This document shows positions 44,432 to 53,560 of a stretch of DNA of 64,000 nt, piece by piece. The translations under genes and the position numbers were made by a program. Within the stretch, counting starts at the first letter, position 1, and every line of letters begins with the position of its first letter. The stretch spans positions 124,001-188,000 of the forward strand of contig NZ_FPAC01000006.1 in assembly GCF_900116105.1 (NCBI RefSeq), in the 5' to 3' direction. Source of the stretch: Paenibacillus sp. 453mf. Its GTDB lineage: Bacteria; Bacillota; Bacilli; Paenibacillales; Paenibacillaceae. A model generated the notes under the pieces. The model was not told the origin of the DNA. It saw nothing but the letters and a program-made list of their open reading frames with translations, and made no database searches.

Positions 44432-45511
44432 CTATTGTTGCAGAGTACGGGGACGATTGAACTGCTTGTATGCTTGATCTTCACTATATAAATCCATTTT
44501 ATAACCCGTGAGTTTAGCAGCAAGCCTCGCGTTCTGTCCTTTAATTCCAATAGCCAGTGTAAGCTGATGGTCCGGAACGATGACACGAGCGATTGGCTCG
44601 TCCTCTTCTTCATCCTCAAATACTTTTACTTCAAGTGCGCTGGCTGGGGCGAGTGAATTAGCGATATACTCCTCAGGTGCCTCCGACCATTTGATGATGT
44701 CTACCTTCTCTCCACCCAGTTCGGCCATAATAGATTGAATGACCTGTCCTTTTATACCTACGCATGCTGCTACAGCATCCACTTCAGAACTGTCGGAAGT
44801 TACAGCGACTTTGGAACGTTGACCAGCCTCTCGTGCTATAGACTTAATAAGTACCTTACCCTCTTGAACTTCCGGAATCATTTTTTCAAACAGCTTCTTG
44901 AGATAACCAGGATGTGTACGGGTCAGATAGATTAACGTGCCTTTGGTCGAGGTTTCAACACTAGAAATATATGCTGTTACGCTATCTCCTAATTTATATC
45001 GTTCTTTAGGAAGCAACTCATTGAGTGGTAGTACAGCTTCGGTTCCTTCGAGGAGAATATATAGGTTCATGGAATCAAGGCCCTGCACCTTACCGGTAAC
45101 GACCTCCTCTTCCTTACCGACATAGGCATCATAAACGATGCCACGCTCAGCTTCCTTTATGCGTTGCATAACGATAGCTTTAGCAGTTTGGGCTGCTAGT
45201 CGGCCAAATTCACGAGGCGTGACTTCTATTTCGATAAACTCATCGAGTTCAACTTCAGGGTGTGTCTTTCTTGCTTCATCAAAAAGGATTTCTAATCGTT
45301 CGTCAATGATATCCTCGACGACCATTTTGCGAGCAAGAACCTTCATCGCTCCGTTTTTTCGATCAATATCAACGCGGACGTTCATGGCGGTATTGAATTT
45401 CTTTTTATAACTAGATACTAAGGCTGCTTCGATAGCCTCAAGGAGCACCTCCTTAGGTATACCTTTATCCTTTTCGATTTCCGTAAGTGCCTTTACAAAA
45501 TCTCTGTTCAT
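44432..45511 (-). CDS. nusA: Plasmid-encoded NusA transcription factor
   Basis: ATG 45511 follows AAGGAGAATTG and gives 359 residues, close to Bacillus NusA; the frame extends upstream without a start signal. Domains in order: N-terminal RNA polymerase binding domain (MNRDFVKALTEIEKDKGIP), S1 (VTGKVQGLDSMNLYILLEG), KH1 (RSKVAVTSDSSEVDAVAACVGIKGQ) and KH2 (LTLAIGIKGQNARLAAKLTGY). NusA is normally a single chromosomal gene that modulates pausing, intrinsic termination and antitermination. A plasmid copy on a replicon full of leader terminators suggests a role in those. It is preceded by a 92-residue ORF overlapping the upstream extension. Confidence 0.93.
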   Translation of the reverse strand: MNRDFVKALTEIEKDKGIPKEVLLEAIEAALVSSYKKKFNTAMNVRVDIDRKNGAMKVLARKMVVEDIIDERLEILFDEARKTHPEVELDEFIEIEVTPREFGRLAAQTAKAIVMQRIKEAERGIVYDAYVGKEEEVVTGKVQGLDSMNLYILLEGTEAVLPLNELLPKERYKLGDSVTAYISSVETSTKGTLIYLTRTHPGYLKKLFEKMIPEVQEGKVLIKSIAREAGQRSKVAVTSDSSEVDAVAACVGIKGQVIQSIMAELGGEKVDIIKWSEAPEEYIANSLAPASALEVKVFEDEEEDEPIARVIVPDHQLTLAIGIKGQNARLAAKLTGYKMDLYSEDQAYKQFNRPRTLQQ

Positions 45512-45581
45512 ATCAATTCTCCTTTTCATATCTGCAGATCTGCTAGAACTGCTCTCTATTACTATTTTTCGGTACTCATAG

Positions 45582-45860
45582 CTATTGTTTTGCATCAATT
45601 TGTGTCTCTGTTATCGTCTCAGGTTCTTTTAAGTAAAGGTGGAAAATCAATCTTGGATCGCGGTGCTCATCATATTGATCCGGAAGACGCCCAATATAAG
45701 ATGTGTCAATAACTTCAAGCTTATAGACTTCATCCGCGTTGACTTCATCCCACAGAAGCCGCTTCTCAGGGTCACGTACTGCAACCTTTAACCGGTGATG
45801 ACCAACACCGTAGGGCTCATAAGGCCATAACCAAACTCGCAACTTTCTTCCTACGTCCAT
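45582..45860 (-). CDS. Hypothetical protein upstream of nusA
   Basis: The acidic 92-residue product (RVWLWPYEPYGVGHHRLKVAVRDP...) looks genuine, but its start is unclear: ATG 45860 lacks a near ribosome site and the frame stays open for 21 codons upstream to a triple TGA. It probably shares the transcript of nusA, 70 nt downstream. Family unknown. Confidence 0.5.
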   Translation of the reverse strand: MDVGRKLRVWLWPYEPYGVGHHRLKVAVRDPEKRLLWDEVNADEVYKLEVIDTSYIGRLPDQYDEHRDPRLIFHLYLKEPETITETQIDAKQ

Positions 45861-47306
45861 GAACGATTCTATGTAATCCTCTGAAGTAACTTCTCCTGTA
45901 CGCTTAGTGGTGGACGATGGCTTTACTCATCATCATTCTCGAAAGGTAAAGAGCCTCAAGAAAGAAACGAGTCAGCGAGAACTGTTGCAAGTACAGACGA
46001 CTTTATAAACTTTAAATTGCTATTTCCCTTTTATTCGAGCCCAAAGATCCCCTTATTATTATTTTCGGCAATACCATGATTTTGACTGAGTACTTTCCAT
46101 CAAATGACTTATAACGGAATAATAATTATTCAGTCTTATTACGATAATTGAGCATGTGTTTATAGATAGCAACTAATGATCTTCTGCTGAAGAGGAAGTA
46201 AACTTGTTCATTGCCTAATGTCTGATCAGTAGATGTTTGGCTTATGGACATACCGAGAGTGTACTAACGTGTAACTATCAATAGCAATCATTCTTCAAAC
46301 TAGCATGAAACAAAACCGCCCCCCTTTTTGTATAGTTATGGACTGTAAACGCGGTAGGGAGGAGGGGAAACACCTCATAAAGACACATCCTGACAGCATT
46401 ATCCCGTAAGCTCCTACCCTGGCCGGACTCAGTTGCCAGACACCTGTACACATTTACTTTCCATATATATCATTCTAACTCACAACTCGATCAAAGGACA
46501 ATGACAACTATATCGCCTACATCTCAGGCTACTTACCTTTTCCTGCCCCTTTATACCCGATTTTCTACTCCTGGTCCTACTAAGTACGGATCTAGACTGC
46601 AGAATTTAAATCTGCAACTAAATACGAATCTAGTGTGCCTTTGTCTTGGTGGGGGTGGGGGCGCGCCGCGCGCCTGGGATCATATCTGAATCCAAAAAAA
46701 GCAGCAGATTTCTATAAACAGATCTAAAACCATGGTTGAAAGGCTGGAAATACAACAGGCAGGCCAAGTCGTCAAGCAAAAGTTTAGAGGGTATGAAGTA
46801 GAAGATGCGAGAAGGGGTAAAAGAGGTGTAGTCCTGTGAGCGAGTTGTAAGTTATAGGCTTATATATGGAATCAATAGATAAATCCATATGGAATAATTG
46901 TCGGCTAAAGAGGGGTTAGATTGGTCGGATATAAATGAGAATTAAAGAATTAGACCGCAAAAAACAGTCTATCCTGAGAGAGGACCAGGATAAATTTTCT
47001 GATTGGTTTAATGTCTTCAAAAAATAAAGTATTTTCTTAGTGCTTTGGTTAAGATAAGTCCCCCTGTTTAAGCACTGCATGCTACCCGCGTATGTTCTTT
47101 AATAGATAATTGGAAATGGAATATAATGAGGAGGACGTAGCCCAAGCGAAGGCGCGGGAGCGTACCGCTATGGGAGGCTCACCTTGGGCACTCGGTTTCC
47201 AAATAAACATTTTTCGGAACGTATGCAGGTTGGCACCTGCTTTTCGGAAGGATTTTCTCCTGCTTTATACATAATGAGTACATCCATAATTTCAAAACAG
47301 CCAATC
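45861..47306. other. Long gene-poor region, probably decayed DNA
   Basis: About 1.4 kb without an intact gene. It holds a 30-codon fragment from about 46934 (MRIKELDRKKQSILREDQDK...), the possible fragment at 47116, a G-run/GC-rich patch near 46653-46677 (GGTGGGGGTGGGGGCGCGCC) and AT-rich stretches on both sides. No recognisable transposase remains. It may be an insertion scar. Confidence 0.45.
47116..47274 (+). pseudogene. 52-codon gene fragment or structured RNA
   Basis: The frame MEYNEEDVAQAKARERTAMG then GSPWALGFQINIF... is plausible protein but has no ribosome site. The same DNA can fold well: TTGGAAA/TTTCCAA outer stem, GCCCAAG/CTTGGGC, and GCAGGT/ACCTGC. Which reading is right cannot be decided here. 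Confidence 0.35.
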
Positions 47307-47346
47307 TAAAAAAGGATCATTCTGCTCACCAGCAGAATGATCCTTT
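47307..47346 (-). terminator. Terminator of the ATPase-HNH operon
   Basis: GGATCATTCTGCT pairs perfectly with AGCAGAATGATCC across CACC, with T6 on the minus strand. It lies about 110 nt behind the HNH gene. Confidence 0.88.
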
Positions 47347-47457
47347 GAGTCTAATACTCAAATTTTTTTGACATATACAGCTTACTTGGCCATTAATGAT
47401 CTTAATCAATCGATTATCCAAAAGTAGCATTTATTCATTTCAAGATATGAAGGAATA

Positions 47458-48387
47458 TCAACTTAATACACTACTCTGACGGTATTTTTCAAGTTGTTCG
47501 TAGATGTCCTTTTTAAGCTTTGCTAAAGGCACAGATTTTAGTTTGTCTGTTAAACCAACATATTCACTAAATATCATATTCCACAACTGATCTTCATTGT
47601 CAAACAATTCCCTGAAATTCTCAATCATCAAGGTCCGACTTAATTCGTTATAATTTTTGAATGTATTTACCACTGAAAAAGCATCTTTATTATGATACTT
47701 AGTGTAACTATCTTGAAGACCTAACACGTCTATGTTCTTCTGGATGGAAGGATGATTGTCTAGCGATACCTTTACATGTTGCTCGTCATATATGTCTTCA
47801 ATTTTGTTAAATGACACTTTGAATGTAATGAGGGGATCTAAATCAACTTCACCATATGGCGTCTGTTCAAGTTCAAATGAACTCTTTGTATGATTGCATC
47901 CGTAACAGGCGGGTACTAAATTAAAGAACGACATTGCAAGAAAGGGGTACGTTGCCTTGTCATGATAGTGATCAAGTTGTCCGGTACGCTTTAAATTTCG
48001 ACCCTCAGGCTCTACGTTTGTTATATAGTTCCTGTTACAGAGTGGGCATACTTCAATCCCTAAGTTCTCCATAAGCTGTACTGCATTATACTTATTTTTA
48101 GCTTTACCGATGTATCCACTCGCTTTTGAAAATTTCATCTTATACATGTCATGAAGTTCCATAATATACCCAGGATATTTATCTAATTTGCATTTATTCA
48201 TAATAACACGCAAATCTTTCGGTTTCGCTGTGATAACGTGCTTCAATGTATAATTTACATCAAAGCTTTTGAACCACTTATTAAGAGTTGAGGGCATACG
48301 TGTGTTTTTCTTTCTTAATTCCTGGACAACCGCATCGTAATGCTTCAGTGCAAGAGCGTCCTGTGACACTTCGTATATATTAATCAT
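47458..48387 (-). CDS. HNH endonuclease, PtuB-like
   Basis: The 309-residue protein has a central HNH nuclease with zinc-binding cysteines: CPLCNRNYI, then QLDHYHDKATYPFLAMSFFNLVPACYGCN and a following HTKSS. The LDHY-K-YP-LA-S-NL-P-C-CN pattern is that of HNH partners of defence ATPases such as PtuB of Septu. The start overlaps the end of the ATPase gene by 8 nt, so they are coupled. Expected role: DNA (or tRNA) cleavage when the ATPase senses phage. Defence function is inferred. Confidence 0.85.
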   Translation of the reverse strand: MINIYEVSQDALALKHYDAVVQELRKKNTRMPSTLNKWFKSFDVNYTLKHVITAKPKDLRVIMNKCKLDKYPGYIMELHDMYKMKFSKASGYIGKAKNKYNAVQLMENLGIEVCPLCNRNYITNVEPEGRNLKRTGQLDHYHDKATYPFLAMSFFNLVPACYGCNHTKSSFELEQTPYGEVDLDPLITFKVSFNKIEDIYDEQHVKVSLDNHPSIQKNIDVLGLQDSYTKYHNKDAFSVVNTFKNYNELSRTLMIENFRELFDNEDQLWNMIFSEYVGLTDKLKSVPLAKLKKDIYEQLEKYRQSSVLS

Positions 48388-50248
48388 GTCTATCCTCTCC
48401 TAGATTATGTACTCTATCTCCCAACAACTCAAGCATTCGGCCAGCAATAATCGGTTCACCGACAAGCTGAATAATAGAACGAAGATAATCAATTTCCTCT
48501 CTGAGATTGCCGGACGAATCTTTAGATTCTTCACCTGTTTCATTGCGAAGCAACCTCAACCGTGAAATTGCATCGTTAACCTTTTGTAAGGCAAATTCAC
48601 CAATGTTTGCTCGCATAAAAAAACCATTTGCAAGCAAATCATTGATATTAGCAGCTAGAGTGTGAAATTCTGTCGTTCCATCTCTAACTTTCGTCCCCCT
48701 CTCACTATGCTCGAGTAAAGAGACGCAATAGTTAGGTAAGTCAGACAATATGAACGGAGAATGGGATGTCAACAAGATCTGCACTCTCCGCTCAGGACCA
48801 TAAACTACAGATAAAAATCGTATTAATGTATCGATAAATCGACGTTGCCATTCAGGATGGAAGTATAACTCTCCCTCGTCAATTAGTAGCAGTATATGTT
48901 TCGTTAACTTGACGTTACTGCCAAATACTTCTCCATCGTCCCTTGAATACAATCTAGAGAAAACGTTTAAAAATGCTCGTTCTCCCGAGCTGAGTTGCTG
49001 CCATTCGAAATCAAAGTAAGGAAAGGAACGGTAGGAGCGTCGATACGCTTGTACAAAAGCGTACGAGGGACTCTTCAATAACGTCTCTTGCATAATCGGT
49101 AATTTAAGATTAGGTTGTTCGGGTATGTTAGGCGATTTTGATACGAAAATAGAGTACTCATAGACATAATCGACCATATCGAGTAAATTCGTGAGCCACA
49201 TTTGAATCATGGCGTCGTCAAAACGCCCAAGCGTAAATTCAAATAATTTTTTAACATAATCAGAGAACGCCTCATTATCGCTACGTACATTTATAAGAGA
49301 TAGAATCGGATCATCTTTCTCTAATAATCTTAGGTTGGAGAATACAGTGACCTCTTTCAAGAAAGAGTACACCATTGCTCGATAAGTTATTAAGAGGAAT
49401 ACTCTCCTTCTCAATAAGGGCTTCTTGTTATATCTTCTTTCAGAGGTTATTTCATCAATTTTATTATTCACATAATCATTAAGATCATGGTAATAATCTG
49501 CGTGTTGCCCAAGGCTGCCAAAATCGCCCGTGTCGATGTTCCGGATTTTGACCAAGAGATTACCAGGAAGACGGAAAGGTAGTTCCTGCTCCGGAAAACG
49601 AATCGGATAATCATAGACGAAAAATACCTGACGGCTCAAATCCTCGTCTCGATGCACATCGATTGGACTCTGCTTAGAATCCCCGTGTTTGTAATCCAAT
49701 CGTCTCAGGTGATCTCCTTTGATGAGATAGTTTGTCGAAAGATTGTAATAGTTATTGGCTGTCGTCTCTAGAGCATGATCGAAAATATTTGAAAAGTAGA
49801 TGACCGAACTATCCGGCAGCTTCTGATGGGTATTTTGATCGTGATATATCTTTAGGGGGTGAAGTAAACCCTGATCCTCTACGGCCTCTAACTTGATATT
49901 CGATATATCATATAAAACAATCGTCTCACCTTTTTCATTCCGAAGTACCACCAATGCTTGTTTAATATTCATGCCCATAGCACGAACGAGATATTGTTTG
50001 ATATAGTTTAGAAGAGTCGTCTTACCTGCACCGTTACTGCCAATCAGTGCTGTAATATTTGTTACGACGGCTGCCTCACCCTCGGGTGCCATACGATCAT
50101 GGAAAAAACCCTTCACATAGTCGGGGTTTCTACTAACGGATAACACCCCGCTCTTTCGTTCAAAATTGAAACGAAGATCTCCGCACAATTGAAATCCTTG
50201 TTGATGGAATGGTCCATAAGCATTAAACCAAATATATAAGATTTCCAT
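48380..50248 (-). CDS. AAA/ABC-type ATPase, PtuA-like
   Basis: The 622-residue protein has an ABC/SMC-like split ATPase: Walker A IGSNGAGKTTLLNYI near residue 70, a long insertion of about 340 residues, signature QLSSGERAFLNVFSRLY, Walker B HILLLIDEGELYFHPEWQ and a histidine switch LLTSHSPFILSDLP. There is no TOPRIM domain, so it is not an OLD nuclease; the HNH nuclease is the separate downstream gene. The pair resembles Septu (PtuA-PtuB) and retron-associated effectors, but no reverse transcriptase gene is present. Confidence 0.87.
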   Translation of the reverse strand: MEILYIWFNAYGPFHQQGFQLCGDLRFNFERKSGVLSVSRNPDYVKGFFHDRMAPEGEAAVVTNITALIGSNGAGKTTLLNYIKQYLVRAMGMNIKQALVVLRNEKGETIVLYDISNIKLEAVEDQGLLHPLKIYHDQNTHQKLPDSSVIYFSNIFDHALETTANNYYNLSTNYLIKGDHLRRLDYKHGDSKQSPIDVHRDEDLSRQVFFVYDYPIRFPEQELPFRLPGNLLVKIRNIDTGDFGSLGQHADYYHDLNDYVNNKIDEITSERRYNKKPLLRRRVFLLITYRAMVYSFLKEVTVFSNLRLLEKDDPILSLINVRSDNEAFSDYVKKLFEFTLGRFDDAMIQMWLTNLLDMVDYVYEYSIFVSKSPNIPEQPNLKLPIMQETLLKSPSYAFVQAYRRSYRSFPYFDFEWQQLSSGERAFLNVFSRLYSRDDGEVFGSNVKLTKHILLLIDEGELYFHPEWQRRFIDTLIRFLSVVYGPERRVQILLTSHSPFILSDLPNYCVSLLEHSERGTKVRDGTTEFHTLAANINDLLANGFFMRANIGEFALQKVNDAISRLRLLRNETGEESKDSSGNLREEIDYLRSIIQLVGEPIIAGRMLELLGDRVHNLGEDRHD

Positions 50249-51114
50249 AAGTTCCCCTTTCTTGATCTTTTACTGTCCGCTTTATCATTTCTTCAATACA
50301 TCAATTACTCAATATTATTGTTTCTGATTTATTTAACTTTCCTGCCTCCTTATGTCAAAGGTACATGTAACAAAATGTTTATATGCGCATACTTAAGCTG
50401 CTCAAGCTCTTCTCTAATTGCGTTGGCGGCGACGTTGCGCTTGTTTCTTCTTATCCTGACTCTTCTTCACCGTATAACCCGCAACAGAAATGGGGATCAC
50501 CACATCGTAACTTACCCCTTCGCACGCGAAAGTTCCTGTTATTGAAGCTACTTAAAAAACTTCGTATCGGCTTCATGCAACTTCCCGTAGAAGACGCAAA
50601 GCAATAAATTGAAATCCGCCGGATTAAATTTCTTGATTCAACTGTCCGAGGAAAATTCCGACGTTCCATATCCGGACAAATCAACCAAGTAGAGTCCTCG
50701 TATTTAAATTCTTGGGCAAAGTAGTACTATTAACCTATAAGGTCATTGTAATGCGCAAAGGAAGATTACACCAGCTAACAGACTAAGCTAACGGAAAACT
50801 TTAGTTGAACAAAGACAGCGGCAGTCTAAGACTTTATTTTCAGTCTTGGTCTCCGCCGCTGTTGTCTAATACTTATATTTCGAAACCTGACGATTTTTCA
50901 AAGCATAAACCGCGTCAAATCAATCCCTTCAGTCTACTACATTATTTTCTCCGTACATTTAACATGATCAAAAAGTCACCCAAAGGTGACTTTTTGGTGA
51001 CTTTCTCTTAATGATAGTCTGTTTTCACAAAAAAGCGTTAGCATGAGCTACGACCTTCGTCTGCTACACACTACGCTCTAGCAACGGGTACTTCCACTTA
51101 ATACTTAATACTCA
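50249..51114. other. Gene-poor region upstream of the defence module
   Basis: It holds the minus-strand promoter of the ATPase gene near 50249-50320 and otherwise only short frames of unnatural composition. A long imperfect hairpin pairs GACAGCGGCAG (about 50815) with CCGCCGCTGTTGTC (about 50865). Possibly decayed genes. Confidence 0.4.
50968..50992. terminator. Perfect bidirectional terminator
   Basis: AAAAAGTCACC pairs with GGTGACTTTTT across a CAAA loop. The sequence GTGACTTT is repeated directly behind it. No plus-strand gene ends here, so it may belong to a decayed unit. Confidence 0.75.
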
Positions 51115-51459
51115 TTAAATATGTTTCCTCCACCCATTTATATCTGCCCAAAAACGAAGGAGTTCAAGATTAACTGAGGCTCGAAACGATAGAGCAGGTT
51201 CAAAATCAAGGTTGGTTCGGTTGGCAATCCGATAGAGTGTCCTACTGTATTGTTCAAATGATCTGATTGTCGCTGGACCATCGATTACTAAAAGCAGTTC
51301 CTCCAGGTAGATAGTATTGTTTAAGCATTTTTCATGTTCATTGATATACCGGGCAAGACCGTTGATCTGTGACTGATCAAATTGAGAGTCTTTTCGCATC
51401 CGGATAATGTGACTTAAATGTGCTTGAGAATCATCACTATCAATTTGGGTTTGGTACAT
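51115..51459 (-). CDS. Hypothetical 114-residue protein
   Basis: AAGGAAAGGGG lies shortly before ATG 51459. The product is soluble and helical (LSHIIRMRKDSQFDQSQING; LYRIANRTNLDFEP). Family unknown. Directly upstream is a large terminator-bearing leader structure. Confidence 0.6.
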   Translation of the reverse strand: MYQTQIDSDDSQAHLSHIIRMRKDSQFDQSQINGLARYINEHEKCLNNTIYLEELLLVIDGPATIRSFEQYSRTLYRIANRTNLDFEPALSFRASVNLELLRFWADINGWRKHI

Positions 51460-51510
51460 CGCGATCGTGCCCCTTTCCTTTGTAGTAATGAATCCGCTAA
51501 AGAAATAAAA

Positions 51511-51596
51511 ACACGCGCAGACGATCTACGTGGCTCACAATGATGCTTATGCAACAAGCATGCTTGAGGTATACGTAGCATCTAAATCTGGCGTGT
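51511..51596 (-). promoter_or_regulatory. Branched leader structure before the 114-residue gene
   Basis: On the minus strand ACACGCCAGA (51596-51587) pairs with TCTGCGCGTGT (51521-51511) and T5 follows, as in an intrinsic terminator with a multibranched loop. Inside, TACGT/ACGTA and CAAGCATGCTTG (self-complementary) form further stems. It sits 50 nt before the gene. It differs from the AAGYA leader class. Confidence 0.5.
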
Positions 51597-51678
51597 GCCT
51601 TATCCTCTTCTCACTCCATCATGTTACTTTCTACATATGAGTAGTTATACTCGTGGGTCGCCTTCTTTGTTCGACTAG

Positions 51679-52089
51679 CTAAATAATCTTTGTTATATGT
51701 AAATTTTGATTAAACTCTACTGTGACAACTTCTCCTTCAGAGAGCTGTAGCTGTTCCCATACCTGCTGATCTGCGGTAAGTTCCATCCCTTCCAGAAGAA
51801 CGTAATAACGCTCTTCCGTATAGTCCGTCCATGTTATTGGTATAGTCATACTCCCGACTATCATCATGTTATAATTGCTGCTTTTCTTACCTTCCAACTT
51901 ATAAGTCTTATTGATAATACCTGTCTTTTCAAACGTCTCATCTGTTTGAGACTCATAATTAGTGGGACTCGTTAAGACCAGAGATGTTTTCATCATTTCC
52001 GCTTTTGAATTAATTGTTATGAGGATGAAAACCAATAAGGATAAGATGAAAACTGATAGAACGGCTATCAAACTAAATAAACGCTTCAT
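51679..52089 (-). CDS. Membrane-anchored hypothetical protein, 136 residues
   Basis: AAGGGG lies 7 nt before ATG 52089; the longer frame from 52146 has no such site. One N-terminal transmembrane helix (about residues 4-27) is followed by an extracytoplasmic domain of about 105 residues rich in Thr and beta strands. Family not recognised. The upstream 85-residue membrane protein overlaps the longer frame, so both are probably one unit. Confidence 0.65.
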   Translation of the reverse strand: MKRLFSLIAVLSVFILSLLVFILITINSKAEMMKTSLVLTSPTNYESQTDETFEKTGIINKTYKLEGKKSSNYNMMIVGSMTIPITWTDYTEERYYVLLEGMELTADQQVWEQLQLSEGEVVTVEFNQNLHITKII

Positions 52090-52129
52090 GAAGTAACCCC
52101 TTAATCCATTAAAGATGTTTATAAATAAT

Positions 52130-52387
52130 TTACTCCTCATTTTCATCTTTCCAAGCTCTGACGGTTACTTTTCTATTCCCTTTAATGTAGACTTCCTCTA
52201 TTACTCCATTTGTTTCTTCTCTTGATACCAGTTCCATATCATTTGTATCTATTACCTGTACACTCTGCCGGTTATGACTCAAAGCTTTACGAATACTCTC
52301 AGTTATTATCGATAAAATCATTAAAAAACATATGAACCATAAACCTATTGCAACTATATCTCCAAGTTCTGATATATAAGTCTCCAT
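52130..52387 (-). CDS. 85-residue membrane protein
   Basis: AAGGGGGAATG precedes ATG 52387. One transmembrane helix (about residues 12-30) and a cytosolic beta-rich domain (GVIEEVYIKGNRKVTVRAW). Unknown family. A TATAAT lies about 110 nt upstream, so it has a long leader without clear terminator. Confidence 0.65.
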   Translation of the reverse strand: METYISELGDIVAIGLWFICFLMILSIITESIRKALSHNRQSVQVIDTNDMELVSREETNGVIEEVYIKGNRKVTVRAWKDENEE

Positions 52388-52578
52388 TCAACATTCCCCC
52401 TTAGTAAATGTCTGGTGTCAGTATCATCGACGACAATATGACTTCTGCCACTTAGGTAAATAACGCTAACCTCCGGCAATGTCCAATCAACATTATAAGT
52501 ATAGCAATAAACTTTCAATAATGTCGGATTCCCGGAGTCTAAATTTCAAAGTATAATCTACTGAATATTTTTGTAAAA

Positions 52579-53076
52579 CTACATCTTTTTTAAAAGATAG
52601 CCACGATTAAAAACTTGGTTTAGATGAGTTAAATATTTACTTTCTAATTTTTGGTTTCCAATAATACATGATCTAATTTCTTTCATTGTCTGCAGATTTT
52701 CAATAAAAAGGTTGTAGTCGTCACGCATACCTCTTTCTATAAAAGTATCGGCAGCTTGCTGAAGGAATGTAATCTCTTGATCGATATTCTCCATAAAGAA
52801 CTCGCGATGTTCACTTATAACATCATTAGTGATAGGATAATATTTTCGAATCTTCTTTATGGCCATTAAGTTGTTAATTATCTGAGGGATAATATAAAAG
52901 ACTAGTATGAATGAAAACCCCGAAATAATGATTTCCATAGGAGATAACGACCTAAGTCTAAACCACTGCCCCACTTGATCTATTCCATTCCCCACCAATA
53001 ATGATCCTGGGAATATAATAATTGCCCTGAACAAATTTTTGATATTCTTCTCTATGTAGCGTAAATTGTTCACCAT
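52579..53076 (-). CDS. Hypothetical membrane protein, 165 residues
   Basis: GGAGGTCAAG precedes ATG 53076. Two transmembrane helices (about 16-34 and 48-65) are followed by a helical cytosolic part (IDQEITFLQQAADTFIERG...). Unknown family. It is the single gene behind attenuator leader N. Confidence 0.65.
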   Translation of the reverse strand: MVNNLRYIEKNIKNLFRAIIIFPGSLLVGNGIDQVGQWFRLRSLSPMEIIISGFSFILVFYIIPQIINNLMAIKKIRKYYPITNDVISEHREFFMENIDQEITFLQQAADTFIERGMRDDYNLFIENLQTMKEIRSCIIGNQKLESKYLTHLNQVFNRGYLLKKM

Positions 53077-53179
53077 CTTGACCTCCGTTAGTAAATTAAA
53101 CCTCTTATAGAGTCACCCAAGGGTCATTCAATAGTGACCTTATTAAATTCACTTGTATCAAATGGATGTTTTCTGTCAC

Positions 53180-53275
53180 AAAAAACGCATCTAATCCAGA
53201 GAAGGAGTAGATGCGTACTTCGCATTTCGTGTATTCGATTACGTAAATCCTATCATTTTTTGCTTGTTCCTTCAA
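53180..53275 (-). promoter_or_regulatory. Attenuator leader N
   Basis: Minus strand: -35 TTGAAG (53275-53270), 17 nt, extended -10 TGATAGGAT (TAGGAT at 53252-53247), 6 nt, AATCGAATAC (53240-53231), P1 ATGCG-AAGTA-CGCAT (53225-53211), terminator ACGCATCTA/TAGATGCGT (53216-53185) and T6. Confidence 0.88.
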
Positions 53276-53309
53276 TACATAAACTCGTTTTGTTTAGTAC
53301 ATAATTTGA

Positions 53310-53426
53310 TTAGTTCGCTTTCCTCTTAAGGCTGCCTACGATTCCAAGTTCCCGCTTCGCCTGCTTCATGATTCGTGCTAATTCCTTCGCCTCGGACTTT
53401 GTAATCTCTTTATTCCTCTTATTCAT
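53310..53426 (-). CDS. 38-residue basic protein
   Basis: ATG 53426 is chosen because AAGGGTGG lies 8 nt upstream; the longer frame to 53519 has no ribosome site. The basic helical peptide (ITKSEAKELARIMKQAKREL) could bind nucleic acid. Low complexity; function unknown. Confidence 0.45.
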   Translation of the reverse strand: MNKRNKEITKSEAKELARIMKQAKRELGIVGSLKRKAN

Positions 53427-53478
53427 GCTATTCCACCCTTTCCCGTTTTTCATTCTATCTTCAATCTTGCCAATCTTT

Positions 53479-53560
53479 TTGACTTTTAAACATGAGGCAT
53501 ATCTACTAATCGCAGACATAGAATGATAGAAAATCTAAGTCCGCTGGAGGTTGCCACTGA
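53479..53560 (+). promoter_or_regulatory. Promoter of the 200-residue gene
   Basis: TTGACT (53479-53484), 17 nt, TCTACT (53502-53507), then GGAGG 11 nt before ATG 53560. No hairpin leader is present. Confidence 0.6.

Noticed and set aside
47101..47300. Retron or riboswitch RNA near the HNH gene
   Set aside because: It folds well, but there is no reverse transcriptase nearby and no known riboswitch consensus; the same DNA also reads as a protein fragment.
50451..50684. 77-codon minus-strand ORF
   Set aside because: No ribosome site and unnatural Arg/Cys-rich composition.
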